Shown: positions 24,180-31,998 of the stretch, piece after piece
How the letters are laid out: each line of letters opens with the position of its first letter
Position numbering within the stretch: the stretch's first letter is position 1
From: Rikenellaceae bacterium
GTDB taxonomy: Bacteria > Bacteroidota > Bacteroidia > Bacteroidales > Rikenellaceae
Assembly (NCBI GenBank): GCA_017415005.1
Contig: JAFQJK010000088.1
Span: forward strand, 1-57,946
Length of the DNA stretch: 57,946 nucleotides
Direction: 5' to 3'
Translations under genes and position numbers: made by a program
The notes under the pieces: generated by a model
Database searches by the model: none
Told to the model about the DNA's origin: nothing
What the model saw: only the letters and a program-made list of their open reading frames with translations

Positions 24180-25616
24180 TTATTCTATCAGTCCCAATTC
24201 GCGTAACTGCCCGGCGGCTTCCGCGGCCTGGCTGACTCCCGACTTCGATGCGTCGTCGAACAGCCGGACGGCATCGGCATAGTCGCCGCGCTTGGCGGCA
24301 AGGATGCCGCGGGCATAAACCGCTTCCGGAGCATTTCCGGCCCTGGACAAGTAGCCGGCGGCACGCTCCAGTTCGTTGCGTCCGAGGGCGATGTTCGCCG
24401 CATTGAGGTTGGCTACCGGATCGTCGGGATACATGCGGACGGCCACCTCGAACACTTCGCAATATTCGTCGGAACCAGGCTCAAGGCTCTGTGCCGCGAT
24501 ATTCATCTCATGAAGGCTCAGCTTCTGTGGCGCGCTCTTCATCACCGCCTTGATCTCATCGGCGTCGGCGTAGGAGCGGATGACGTACTCCACGGCATAG
24601 TCCGAATGACGCAGACCCGGGTAAACGTTCTCGAGCAGGAAGCGGTATTGCTCCGGATAGGCGGACCTGAGCTTCCTCTCCCGGTCGTCGGGGGCAAGGT
24701 TGTCCATGTCAAGAATGGAAAGGATATCCTCTTTGCCGGCAAGGTCCGAGGTCTCGACATAACGCCGGAGCCCCGCCCAGTCTTCGGCCACCCAGGTGGA
24801 CTTCATGATGGATGGGTCGAACGTGTAAAGCCCGCGCACGTAGTCGGCAACTGCCGAGGTACGTCCTTTGGCCAGGCGTTCGTTGTTGGCATACGGGCCT
24901 TCGGGGGAAGCGAAGCCTTCGATGGTAACGGAGATGATGCGCGTGTCGGCGTCACTGCGCAGGATGTCGATGGTATTACGTATCTTTTGCAGTTCCTCGG
25001 GGTTGCGGCGGTAGCCGGGATGGATCTCCGTACCGTTGACAGGGAAATCGATATAGGCCGAACCGCGTGCCTCACGTGTCTTGACCAGCTCGGCCGCAGG
25101 AGTTATGAAAGCATAGGATGGGCTGAACACCTTGGTGGTGAAGTCGAGGACGGCAAGATCGTCGCGGCGGGAAGAGACGGGTCGGAATCCGCATCCGCAC
25201 TCGTCTTCGGAGAGTGACAGCGTGGCGGACTCCATCCACGGCTCGTAGGGAACCACCGCCGAATAATCGATCACCTTGCCCGGACGGCACAGGCGGGCAT
25301 CGCCCGGAAGTTTGCCTTGGCGGAGGTTCTGGATATAGCGGTTGCGCCCGGCTGCCACGACGCGCGGGAGCTCCACATACGAATCTTCGCATGATAGTAC
25401 CGGGATATAGGTGATTTCTCGGTCAGACTTGAGTTTGAGGCCCGACAGGTCGAACTGCATGGATACGAAAAGGTTATTTTCCGAGCGCTCCACCTTGAGC
25501 GACCGTACGCGCGGGGAGTTGTCCGCCTCCTTCCCGGCAGACGGGATGGCGGCCGTTGCCGTCGATGCCGTTGCCAGCAAGAGCAGGACGGCTATACACA
25601 GTGTCTGTAATTTCAT
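24180..25616 (-). CDS. DUF3868 / OmpA-like fimbrial assembly protein
   Basis: A 478-residue exported protein (signal MKLQTLCIAVLLLLATAST). The N-terminal third is a DUF3868-type beta domain (LFVSMQFDLSGLKLKSDR). The middle is OmpA-like (ISVTIEGFASPEGPYANNERLAKGRTSAV). The C-terminal part has TPR-like helices (DPVANLNAANIALGRNELERAA, DYADAVRLFDDA). The OmpA-like segment suggests peptidoglycan contact. Start: ATG 25616 opens the signal peptide; ATG 25640 is possible. Standard member of Bacteroidales Mfa-type operons, 42 bases before the major subunit gene. Confidence 0.8.
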   Translation of the reverse strand: MKLQTLCIAVLLLLATASTATAAIPSAGKEADNSPRVRSLKVERSENNLFVSMQFDLSGLKLKSDREITYIPVLSCEDSYVELPRVVAAGRNRYIQNLRQGKLPGDARLCRPGKVIDYSAVVPYEPWMESATLSLSEDECGCGFRPVSSRRDDLAVLDFTTKVFSPSYAFITPAAELVKTREARGSAYIDFPVNGTEIHPGYRRNPEELQKIRNTIDILRSDADTRIISVTIEGFASPEGPYANNERLAKGRTSAVADYVRGLYTFDPSIMKSTWVAEDWAGLRRYVETSDLAGKEDILSILDMDNLAPDDRERKLRSAYPEQYRFLLENVYPGLRHSDYAVEYVIRSYADADEIKAVMKSAPQKLSLHEMNIAAQSLEPGSDEYCEVFEVAVRMYPDDPVANLNAANIALGRNELERAAGYLSRAGNAPEAVYARGILAAKRGDYADAVRLFDDASKSGVSQAAEAAGQLRELGLIE

Positions 25617-25649
25617 ACCGGTATGACTGTATATTAACATGTTGATGAT

Positions 25650-26234
25650 TTAGAATAGATAGACCAGGTTGACGGCCGCTTTGGTGGGGCCCACGTAGTG
25701 GTGGGGTTTGTTCGTTTCCACCTTTTTGCCGCATCCGGCACACCGGTACCTGTCATAGCGGGTATAAGAGTAGCCAAGACCGATTTCCATTTCCAGGTTC
25801 CAGTGGCGGCCGAGAATAAAGGCGTAGCCGTATGATACGCCCGCACCGACAAACCAGCCTTGATAGCGGGTATCTTTCAGCTTCCGGAAGTCAGTGCCCA
25901 ACATATTGATCTTCCCGTCGAATCCGCCGATGTTGTACTGTCCGCCATGTAAATGTGCACCGAAAAAGTGTCCTCCGAAGCGGTCGCACAACCAATAGCG
26001 GACCTCCGGCTGCACCGCCCAATGCTTCCACCGCCTGTCATGCGAAAGCGTCCATCCGTTGAACTGCCCGCTCACGTCCAACGTCCACCTGGTGGCGAGC
26101 CCTACCTCAATACCCAGGTTCGGGCTGAAAAAAGCATCGGAAAGCAGGTTGGTTTTCACCGCCACCTTCTGCGCATAGAGTTCCTGCGAGACACAGGAAA
26201 CGACTATCGTCAATAATAAAAGCGCGCGTTTCAT
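25650..26234 (-). CDS. DUF3575 outer-membrane protein
   Basis: A 194-residue exported beta-barrel protein: signal MKRALLLLTIVVSCVS..YAQ, then VAVKTNLLSDAFFSPNLGIE, the DUF3575 hallmark, and strands ending in NLVYLF. A CAGCGKKVE motif near the end adds two cysteines, which is unusual for an outer-membrane barrel. The family is the usual first gene of Mfa-type fimbrial operons and probably helps assembly in the outer membrane. It begins 3 bases after a small secreted ORF and ends 33 bases before DUF3868. Confidence 0.85.
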   Translation of the reverse strand: MKRALLLLTIVVSCVSQELYAQKVAVKTNLLSDAFFSPNLGIEVGLATRWTLDVSGQFNGWTLSHDRRWKHWAVQPEVRYWLCDRFGGHFFGAHLHGGQYNIGGFDGKINMLGTDFRKLKDTRYQGWFVGAGVSYGYAFILGRHWNLEMEIGLGYSYTRYDRYRCAGCGKKVETNKPHHYVGPTKAAVNLVYLF

Positions 26235-26237
26235 TTT

Positions 26238-26528
26238 CTATCTTCCATTTATCGTTTTACCAATAGTACGACATGCGGAACCTTTCCCCGAACTGTACAT
26301 TCGGAAACAGGCATCCGCACCATGCAAGCCGGTGTATCCGGAAAAGCTCTGTGATTTTTTTGGGAAGAGACCGCATATACCGGCAAGCCGGTCGGTATCC
26401 GACGACAGCACCCTCCGTACGACAGAGCGATCCTGACACCGATACGGGGCACGAAAGGGATTGAACGCCCCTGCACCTATGAAACACAGGCAGAGGGCAA
26501 GGCACAGCATATACGGTCTTTTCTCCAT
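26238..26528 (-). CDS. Small secreted protein at the head of the fimbrial operon
   Basis: A 96-residue frame from ATG 26528. MEKRPYMLCLALCLCFIGAG is a good signal peptide; the mature part is basic with four or more Cys and no known domain. It starts about 200 bases after the invertible promoter and stops 3 bases before DUF3575, a spacing typical of coupled genes. I do not recognise a family. The alternative is that this is just the leader of the fimbrial transcript; codon usage cannot decide by eye. Confidence 0.45.
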   Translation of the reverse strand: MEKRPYMLCLALCLCFIGAGAFNPFRAPYRCQDRSVVRRVLSSDTDRLAGICGLFPKKSQSFSGYTGLHGADACFRMYSSGKGSACRTIGKTINGR

Positions 26529-26614
26529 ATACGGGTTTCGTTTTGTGTTAAAAACTAACCGGTTATGGTGCCGTGTGCCGCAATCTAACAAAGGCCCGCA
26601 GAGGGACTGTACAA

Positions 26615-26641
26615 CGATTCGCTATGTTTAGCGAAAAACCA
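26615..26641 (+). repeat. Left inverted repeat of the fimbrial switch
   Basis: 27 bases, an exact reverse complement of 27133-27159. It contains the palindromic core TTCGCTATGTTTAGCGAA (7-bp arms around TGTT), as expected for a tyrosine-recombinase crossover site. Confidence 0.9.
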
Positions 26642-26650
26642 AAGGTAAAA

Positions 26651-26667
26651 TCGCTATGTTTAGCGAA
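26651..26667 (+). repeat. Third copy of the recombination core
   Basis: TCGCTATGTTTAGCGAA repeats the core of the left inverted repeat 32 bases further in, in direct orientation, but without the outer bases. It could be an accessory recombinase-binding site. Confidence 0.7.
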
Positions 26668-26735
26668 TCTTGTCTGATTTCGTATCCTTGCTGCCAACAA
26701 ACAGACAAAACCGGACTGGTCTTTATTTTATGATA

Positions 26736-26767
26736 CAAAAATATACATTATCTGCGTTTTATGCAAA
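26736..26767 (-). promoter_or_regulatory. Fimbrial operon promoter
   Basis: On the minus strand TTTG (26764-26767), 20 bases, then TATTTTTG (26736-26743): a complete Bacteroidota promoter in an AT-rich stretch. Start of transcription near 26729; the leader crosses the left inverted repeat. Confidence 0.8.
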
Positions 26768-27132
26768 AAAAAATATAAGAACAGTAAATCAGGATAATCC
26801 GGGTACGGAGTTTTCTTGATAAGTCCGTCCGTTTTACCGCATCCCCGATTGTTTTATCGCATCGTGTCCTATTCGGACCTGTTGTCGCCATGCAACCGAT
26901 CCCTCCACAAACCGCACGGCAGGCGGTCTGGGACGCTTTTTCCCGTACATCTCCGAGCCGTCCTGCAGCGCATTGTTTTACCGTTTCGATATTTGCCGGT
27001 CTCCCGCAGTCGGGTTATAACCAATGTATTATATCCCGTATCATCTACCCGGAAATGCGATTTCGTTCCGGTAAAACATTGTCCGTGATATTGCAGGCTG
27101 TGTATAAGCGCATTATACACAGCAATCGTTTC

Positions 27133-27159
27133 TGGTTTTTCGCTAAACATAGCGAATCG
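27133..27159 (-). repeat. Right inverted repeat of the fimbrial switch
   Basis: 27 bases, exact reverse complement of 26615-26641. It lies 33 bases past the stop codon of the recombinase gene. Confidence 0.9.
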
Positions 27160-27192
27160 CATGCTTAGGGCGGTTTCCCCGTTCCCCCTTTT

Positions 27193-28446
27193 TCAATACA
27201 GCTTCGTGACTTTTTCGTTGATCCGGTCCACCGTGCCGCTGTCGAGTTGCGCCAGGTAGCATCGCGTCGTCCGTTCCGAAGTGTGGCCCAGGCCTTCGCT
27301 GATATGCGGCATCGGAACGCCCATGCCCCGGGCTTCGGTCGCCCACGTATGCCGGGCCACGTTGAAGGTCAGCCGGCGGCAGCCCACACGCCGCGAGACT
27401 TTCTTCAGTTGTGTGATATAGTATTGCAGGGCCATACGGTAAAAGGTATATAGTTTTCCGGGCGGCATGTCGCCGGCCATCTTTTCGTTCCTGAATGCCG
27501 AGCGGATCATGCCCCGCCCCATGCAGGGCAGCGCCCACGGGGAGGCGGGGTCGTCGTAGCGGGAGATGATCTCCTGCAGTTGCGGCGTGAGGGCCACGCT
27601 GAAGGGCTGGTGCGTCTTCTGCCGCTCGTAGTGCAGCGTGCCGCCACGGATATCCTCCTTACGCAGATAGCATATATCGACGAAAGACATGCCCCGTGCG
27701 TAGAAACTGAACAGGAACATATCGCGGGCCTCGTTCAGTTCGCGGTCCCCGAAATCACTGGTGGCGAGGATACGCAGCAGGCCGCGGTCGACGGCCAGTT
27801 TCGGGGTTCGGGCAGGCTTGAACGACACGTTCGGGAACGGGTCCCGGTGGATGGGGGCGCAGCCGTACACGCGGGCACGGTTGTAGAGTGCATGCAGGGT
27901 CCTCAGATAGAATGTTACCGTATTGCGCTTGCGGCCCCGGCTTTCGAGGTAGGCCGCAAAGGCGGAGACCGTACCGCCGTCGAGCTGCGAAAAGCGCCAT
28001 TGGCGGTGGGCCGCGAACTTGACCCACGCGCTCAGGAGCGAGCGGTACGAGCGGGCCGTGCCGAAGCGTCCCGCATTTTCGAGCTCGCGGGCAACATGCT
28101 CTGCGAAGATCTCCACGTAGCGGTTGTCGCCGCCGAGCTTATATGTCCCGGTGATGTCCGATACCGTGTAAGGTTTGCCAATCCCGTGAAGGCGGTCGGC
28201 AATGGCGCGCAGTTGCCGGATATACTCTTCGATACACTCGTTCGCCTCGCGGATCAAGGTGAGGTGGGCTTTGCCGCGGTTCGTCGCCACGGCACGCCCT
28301 CTCCGGGCATCGAACTCTTCGGGGCGCAGGCGGTAAGGGGTGGTCAGAATGCTGCGGCGGCGATTGTGGATCACCTGGACGATGAGTGCGCGGCGCCCCG
28401 CCGAGTCCGGTCGGTAGTTGAGCCTGGGGGTAATGGAGGTTTTCAT
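27193..28446 (-). CDS. Tyrosine recombinase, probable fimbrial switch invertase
   Basis: A 417-residue tyrosine recombinase of the Bacteroidales type: arm/SAM-like region with RPEEFDARRGRA, core-binding domain, then catalytic boxes ARGMSFVDICYLRKEDI (box I with Arg), FNVARHTWATEA (box II) and LGHTSERTTRCYL (last His and Tyr). Length is normal. Start: ATG 28446 (MKTSITPRLNY); the frame upstream is not coding-like. Next to the inverted repeats that bound the fimbrial promoter, it is the likely enzyme that flips them, as known for invertases beside Bacteroidales surface-structure loci. Confidence 0.88.
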   Translation of the reverse strand: MKTSITPRLNYRPDSAGRRALIVQVIHNRRRSILTTPYRLRPEEFDARRGRAVATNRGKAHLTLIREANECIEEYIRQLRAIADRLHGIGKPYTVSDITGTYKLGGDNRYVEIFAEHVARELENAGRFGTARSYRSLLSAWVKFAAHRQWRFSQLDGGTVSAFAAYLESRGRKRNTVTFYLRTLHALYNRARVYGCAPIHRDPFPNVSFKPARTPKLAVDRGLLRILATSDFGDRELNEARDMFLFSFYARGMSFVDICYLRKEDIRGGTLHYERQKTHQPFSVALTPQLQEIISRYDDPASPWALPCMGRGMIRSAFRNEKMAGDMPPGKLYTFYRMALQYYITQLKKVSRRVGCRRLTFNVARHTWATEARGMGVPMPHISEGLGHTSERTTRCYLAQLDSGTVDRINEKVTKLY

Positions 28447-29261
28447 TGCGTTGTGCTTTGATCGGTTTATATACTCTTGCGCTAAACACCGGCAAAGCAC
28501 ACCCGAAAGCATAAATGCAGGTGCTCTCGTTATGGCCCTTCGGACGGACGCACCGGGAATTCTGCATGATGGTATTTGTAGTTTTCCACTTTTTCTCTGT
28601 TTCCTTGCGGCATTACCCGTGTCTGAAATAATACATGAAGGCCCCAAGATACGCTTATTTGTCTGTTTGTCGACATGCAACGGAGGGACTGACATCTTCG
28701 ACCGTCTTCTTTCAGACAATCGACCGGCCTCTGAAGAATCGTTCTCGAACGGTAACCGGTAAAAAAGACATTTGCCGGGCAAGGTCCGTACTGCAAATTG
28801 TCACCGCTTCCAATAATCCGGCACCGTTTAATAATGTCATTTCGGATGATTGCGTTAAAGCTGTTGCTGTCGGGTTAACCTGACTTGAAATACCAGACTG
28901 CTATTGTTCTGTTTTATAGAAAAATAAATAGGGGCAAATGCGGCAATGGCCATGACAAATGTCGCTATTCTCCCCGAGAACGTTGCAGACTCTACGCGCC
29001 CCACGGCAGATACCCTATACCGTAATTAACAGCCGGGGGGCGGCTCTGCTCCGAAAGCAGGATACGCGAAACGCTTTACAAGAAATACTGACCGATAGAA
29101 GATCCGTTCTAACCCCATGAACAGACCTTGCATAATAGAAGGGACGCAAGAGGCCGAACGTCCCCTCGTGTTACGGCCTTTGGTCGAGGACTGTCAATAC
29201 TTTATTTCAATATCTCTGTTTTTCAGAAGAATCGGAGCAAACGCTTGACATTGTTGAACAA
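28447..29261. other. Intergenic region, nothing recognised
   Basis: About 800 bases of mixed composition between the recombinase start and a small AT-rich ORF. It must hold the recombinase promoter, but no clear TAnnTTTG box is placed well. Possible gene debris, none identified. Confidence 0.45.
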
Positions 29262-29513
29262 ATGGTTATTCAAATGACAAACGAGATGACCGGCAAGCTG
29301 CATGAAATAAACTCCCCATATAAACTGGATGCTACATCCATAGCACAACAACATGAAGGTAAACCGATAGAAAAAGCCTTAGCTATATTGAATATATTTG
29401 AAGCGGAGACAGCTAAATATATGCTAAGTCAAAAGCGGAATTTTGAAAAAGCACTGATACAGTTTGTCAAGAAAGAACAGCTAAAGATAGACGATATAAT
29501 CACACAACCATAA
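29262..29513 (+). CDS. Small AT-rich ORF, possibly a gene fragment
   Basis: 83 residues (MVIQMTNEMTGKLHEIN... LKIDDIITQP), mostly helical and charged, with much lower GC than neighbours. The frame stays open upstream and reads plausibly (FSEESEQTLDIVEQ), so this may be the C-terminal end of a decayed longer gene. No family recognised. Confidence 0.35.
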   Translation: MVIQMTNEMTGKLHEINSPYKLDATSIAQQHEGKPIEKALAILNIFEAETAKYMLSQKRNFEKALIQFVKKEQLKIDDIITQP

Positions 29514-29652
29514 TGGAAAATGTGGCTTATGCTCAAAAATAGCTTTATAATTTTCGTTTAATTATATATCTTTTATCAGTTATTTGCGGTTGTAAACACC
29601 AACACAGGCAACGAAAAACAGAACCGTCACCCTTTCGTTACCTCGTCCTATC

Positions 29653-29692
29653 ATAAAAATTGCAACAGCCCGGTTTGCCAGACTGTTGCAAT
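29653..29692 (-). terminator. Terminator of the small barrel gene
   Basis: ATTGCAACAG (29659-29668) pairs with CTGTTGCAAT (29683-29692); the minus strand then reads TTTTATG. About 60 bases past the stop at 29754. Confidence 0.75.
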
Positions 29693-29753
29693 TCTTCAAA
29701 GGCGCTCCTGCGAGGGACGGCCTGCACATTGCATACCGCAGCGGCAACCCGTA

Positions 29754-30257
29754 TCAGAACGTAACGGCCGCCTTTACAGCCACCGCGTTGAACGATACGC
29801 TGACACTATTTACCAAGAGCTGCTGCGACTGGAAGGCTATGCCGAGGATGAACGCCGCATTACCCCCCAGGCCGCAACTCACGCCGAAGGTCGGGGAGAC
29901 ATACAAGCCGCCGACTCCCCTGTCCACCCCGGTGCCGATCCCGTAGCCCAGGTCGATCCCCAGATACGGCGATGTCCGGCGACGCATAAAATACCCTTTC
30001 ATATCGACAAAGATCGGGACCAAGGTCGAGCGCATGCCTTGCCACGTATACATATGGATCCCGAGACCCACGCCCGCCATGAGATAGGGACTGAAACGCA
30101 CTCCGTGCACCGTTTCGACATTGAGCCGGTCGAGCCCCAGATTCCCCACACCGATGGCGTAGGCCATATTGAACTCGCCCTGGTAGCGTGAAGGCCGCTG
30201 CGCGAACGCCCCGGACGACACGAGGGCAACCGCAAATAGTAGTAGTAATTTCTTCAT
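29754..30257 (-). CDS. Small outer-membrane beta-barrel protein (paralogue of 8596-9180)
   Basis: A 167-residue exported protein. MKKLLLLFAVALVSSGAFAQ is a signal peptide; RYQGEFNMAYAIGVGNLG, RFSPYLMAGVGLGIHMYTW and YVSPTFGVSCGLGG follow the same plan as the protein at 8596-9180 (shared RYQG opening, FSPY/FGPY and SPTFGVS/TPSVGVS). Final Phe is kept. Role unknown. Start ATG 30257 chosen at the signal peptide. A weak -7 box, TATCTTTA, lies at 30377-30384 (minus). Confidence 0.75.
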   Translation of the reverse strand: MKKLLLLFAVALVSSGAFAQRPSRYQGEFNMAYAIGVGNLGLDRLNVETVHGVRFSPYLMAGVGLGIHMYTWQGMRSTLVPIFVDMKGYFMRRRTSPYLGIDLGYGIGTGVDRGVGGLYVSPTFGVSCGLGGNAAFILGIAFQSQQLLVNSVSVSFNAVAVKAAVTF

Positions 30258-30492
30258 AAGTATAGGGTTTAGGTTAGCAGTTACATCACGCAATACGGTC
30301 CGGAGAACCTGAGACACGATCATCCTGCCCCCGCACACCGGCCTTCGTTCAGCTCGCACCCCGTGCCCTCATAGCATAAAGATAATTATTTTCCAACAAC
30401 ATAGCATTTTCAGGCCGAAAATTATCCATTTTAGCTTCCGAATCAGATCGAACCGCCCGGAACTGCCGCCATATGGCCGCCGGACGGGCAGC

Positions 30493-31551
30493 CTAAAGCC
30501 CGATCAGCCGGAGCTCGCCGGCGATCGCCCCCTCACGCCGCACGATCGCCAGCAGCCGCTCCTCCATCTCCTCGGGTGGTGCGACGACGCCGCACGCCCC
30601 GGGATGCGTCGCGATCCACGCGAGTCCCTCGTTCTGCAACGCGAACGTCGTCTCGATATACCGGAGGTGCGTAGGCTCCTCCAGCGCGAAATTGACCGCC
30701 ACCTTGCCGTTGAGCACCTGCTCCGGGGCGAACTCGGGCCCGTACTCGTCCTCGGCCCCGATATTGACCAGCACCTGCCCTTCGAGGAACGCCCGGGGCG
30801 GATAGCTGCGCCCGACCACCCCGGCCACCGACGTGGCTGTCACAATGTGCGTGGCCCGGCGCGCCGCAGCGGCCACCGCATCGCGGTCGGCCATATCGAC
30901 CCACTCGAAATCGCCCACCGGCGTCCCCCGCAGCCGTCCTCGGACCGCCGCAGCCTCGACCACCGCCACGTCGGCACCCAGCGTCCGAAGCCGGATGCCC
31001 ACACCGCTGCCGATCTTGCCGAACCCCAGCAGCAGCCACCGCTGCCCGGGCCCCACGTCCAGCCCGAAACGGGCCAGCCCGCGCACCAGCCCGTCGCCTG
31101 TCCCGAGCGCGCCCTCGATCCGCTTGATCCGGCCGCCGTCGGTGTTAAAGCACGGACGCGCGCTGTCCCGGTAATAGCCGATCCCCGAGTGGGTCAGCTC
31201 GGCAAACCCGAGCCGCGGCGAGAGCCCGGCATGGAGTCCGATGCAGTCGGATACCAGGTCGAACCCGCCGGTCGGCGCCTCCTCGCACGCGAAGCCCAGC
31301 TCGCGCGCCCACGCCACAAAGCGCCGGTCCCGCGGCACGCCGGGCACCAGCGAGAGCACCACCTCGGCCCCGCCGGCCACAAGCGGCAGCAGCTTGGCCG
31401 AGGTATTGAAATAGAGCGGCGTCGCCTCGAGGATACGCATCCCCGCAAACGGGCGCCGCCGGGCGAAGTCCTCCGCCTGTGCCCGGATCGCCGGGTAGTC
31501 GGACGGCGCATAGCGTCGCGCAAGATAGTCCGATAAGCATTCGTAATTCAT
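30493..31551 (-). CDS. S-adenosylhomocysteine-hydrolase-like NAD-binding protein
   Basis: A 352-residue soluble protein. Residues 185-230 form a Rossmann NAD site (WLLLGFGKIGSGVGIRLRTLGADVAVVEA). RPCFNTDGGRIKRIEG, THIVTATSVAGVVG and VLVNIGAEDEYGPEF resemble the order in adenosylhomocysteinase, but the protein is about 80-100 residues shorter and the family's usual substrate motifs are not evident. It may act on another adenosyl or hydroxy-acid substrate. Start ATG 31551; the -7 box TATCTTTG lies 18 bases upstream. Monocistronic. Confidence 0.6.
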   Translation of the reverse strand: MNYECLSDYLARRYAPSDYPAIRAQAEDFARRRPFAGMRILEATPLYFNTSAKLLPLVAGGAEVVLSLVPGVPRDRRFVAWARELGFACEEAPTGGFDLVSDCIGLHAGLSPRLGFAELTHSGIGYYRDSARPCFNTDGGRIKRIEGALGTGDGLVRGLARFGLDVGPGQRWLLLGFGKIGSGVGIRLRTLGADVAVVEAAAVRGRLRGTPVGDFEWVDMADRDAVAAAARRATHIVTATSVAGVVGRSYPPRAFLEGQVLVNIGAEDEYGPEFAPEQVLNGKVAVNFALEEPTHLRYIETTFALQNEGLAWIATHPGACGVVAPPEEMEERLLAIVRREGAIAGELRLIGL

Positions 31552-31568
31552 AGCAGCGTGATTTGCAG

Positions 31569-31576
31569 CAAAGATA
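31569..31576 (-). promoter_or_regulatory. -7 element of the SAH-hydrolase-like gene
   Basis: TATCTTTG on the minus strand matches TAnnTTTG, giving a very short leader before ATG 31551. No clear -33 box. Confidence 0.6.
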
Positions 31577-31971
31577 GCCTTTTTCACCGCATTGCGCACA
31601 GCAATCCTGATCGACGCTCCGCCCCGACGCGAGCGCAGCCTCCATCCGGCAGACATCGGCGCCCCATCCCCGGGCACACCCGTCCCAAGCGCCTTCCGCC
31701 CGTCCCCCGCTCTCCCCCGGACATCGGCCCGTACCCTCCTCCACCGACCGACATCCGTCCCGTCCGTCCGCATCCGGCCGACAATCGCAGAACACCTCCG
31801 CAGCCCTGTCCGCGACCTCCTCCCGGCTTCGGCAACACGCCGCTCAGACAGTGTCCGAGCCTGCAAACCCCGCCCCCGCTGCCGGCCGTACCGGGCGACA
31901 CCCACCCCGCATGCCCGGCCCCGCAGGCGCAGTTTTTCATTTCCCGCCATGCTCAATTCCGATAAAAATCC
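31577..31971. other. Divergent intergenic region
   Basis: About 400 C-rich bases between two divergent promoters. No gene or repeat recognised. Confidence 0.5.
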
Positions 31972-31979
31972 TATCTTTG
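31972..31979 (+). promoter_or_regulatory. -7 element of the antiporter gene
   Basis: TATCTTTG matches TAnnTTTG and is 20 bases before ATG 31999. Confidence 0.6.
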
Positions 31980-31998
31980 TTTCATTCACCCGACCCTT

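Larger units (their letters stand above)
26642..27132. promoter_or_regulatory. Invertible promoter segment (491 bp)
   Basis: Flanked by perfect 27-bp inverted repeats and lying between a tyrosine recombinase gene and the fimbrial operon it would control. It holds no gene. The one consensus promoter inside (26736-26767) points leftward to the operon, so the arrangement sequenced is ON. Flipping would point it at the 3' end of the recombinase gene and disconnect the fimbrial genes. Confidence 0.82.

Noticed and set aside
26642-27132. A gene inside the invertible segment (open frames near 26816-27168)
   Set aside because: Frames are short, have no start context, run into the inverted repeat and show no family likeness.
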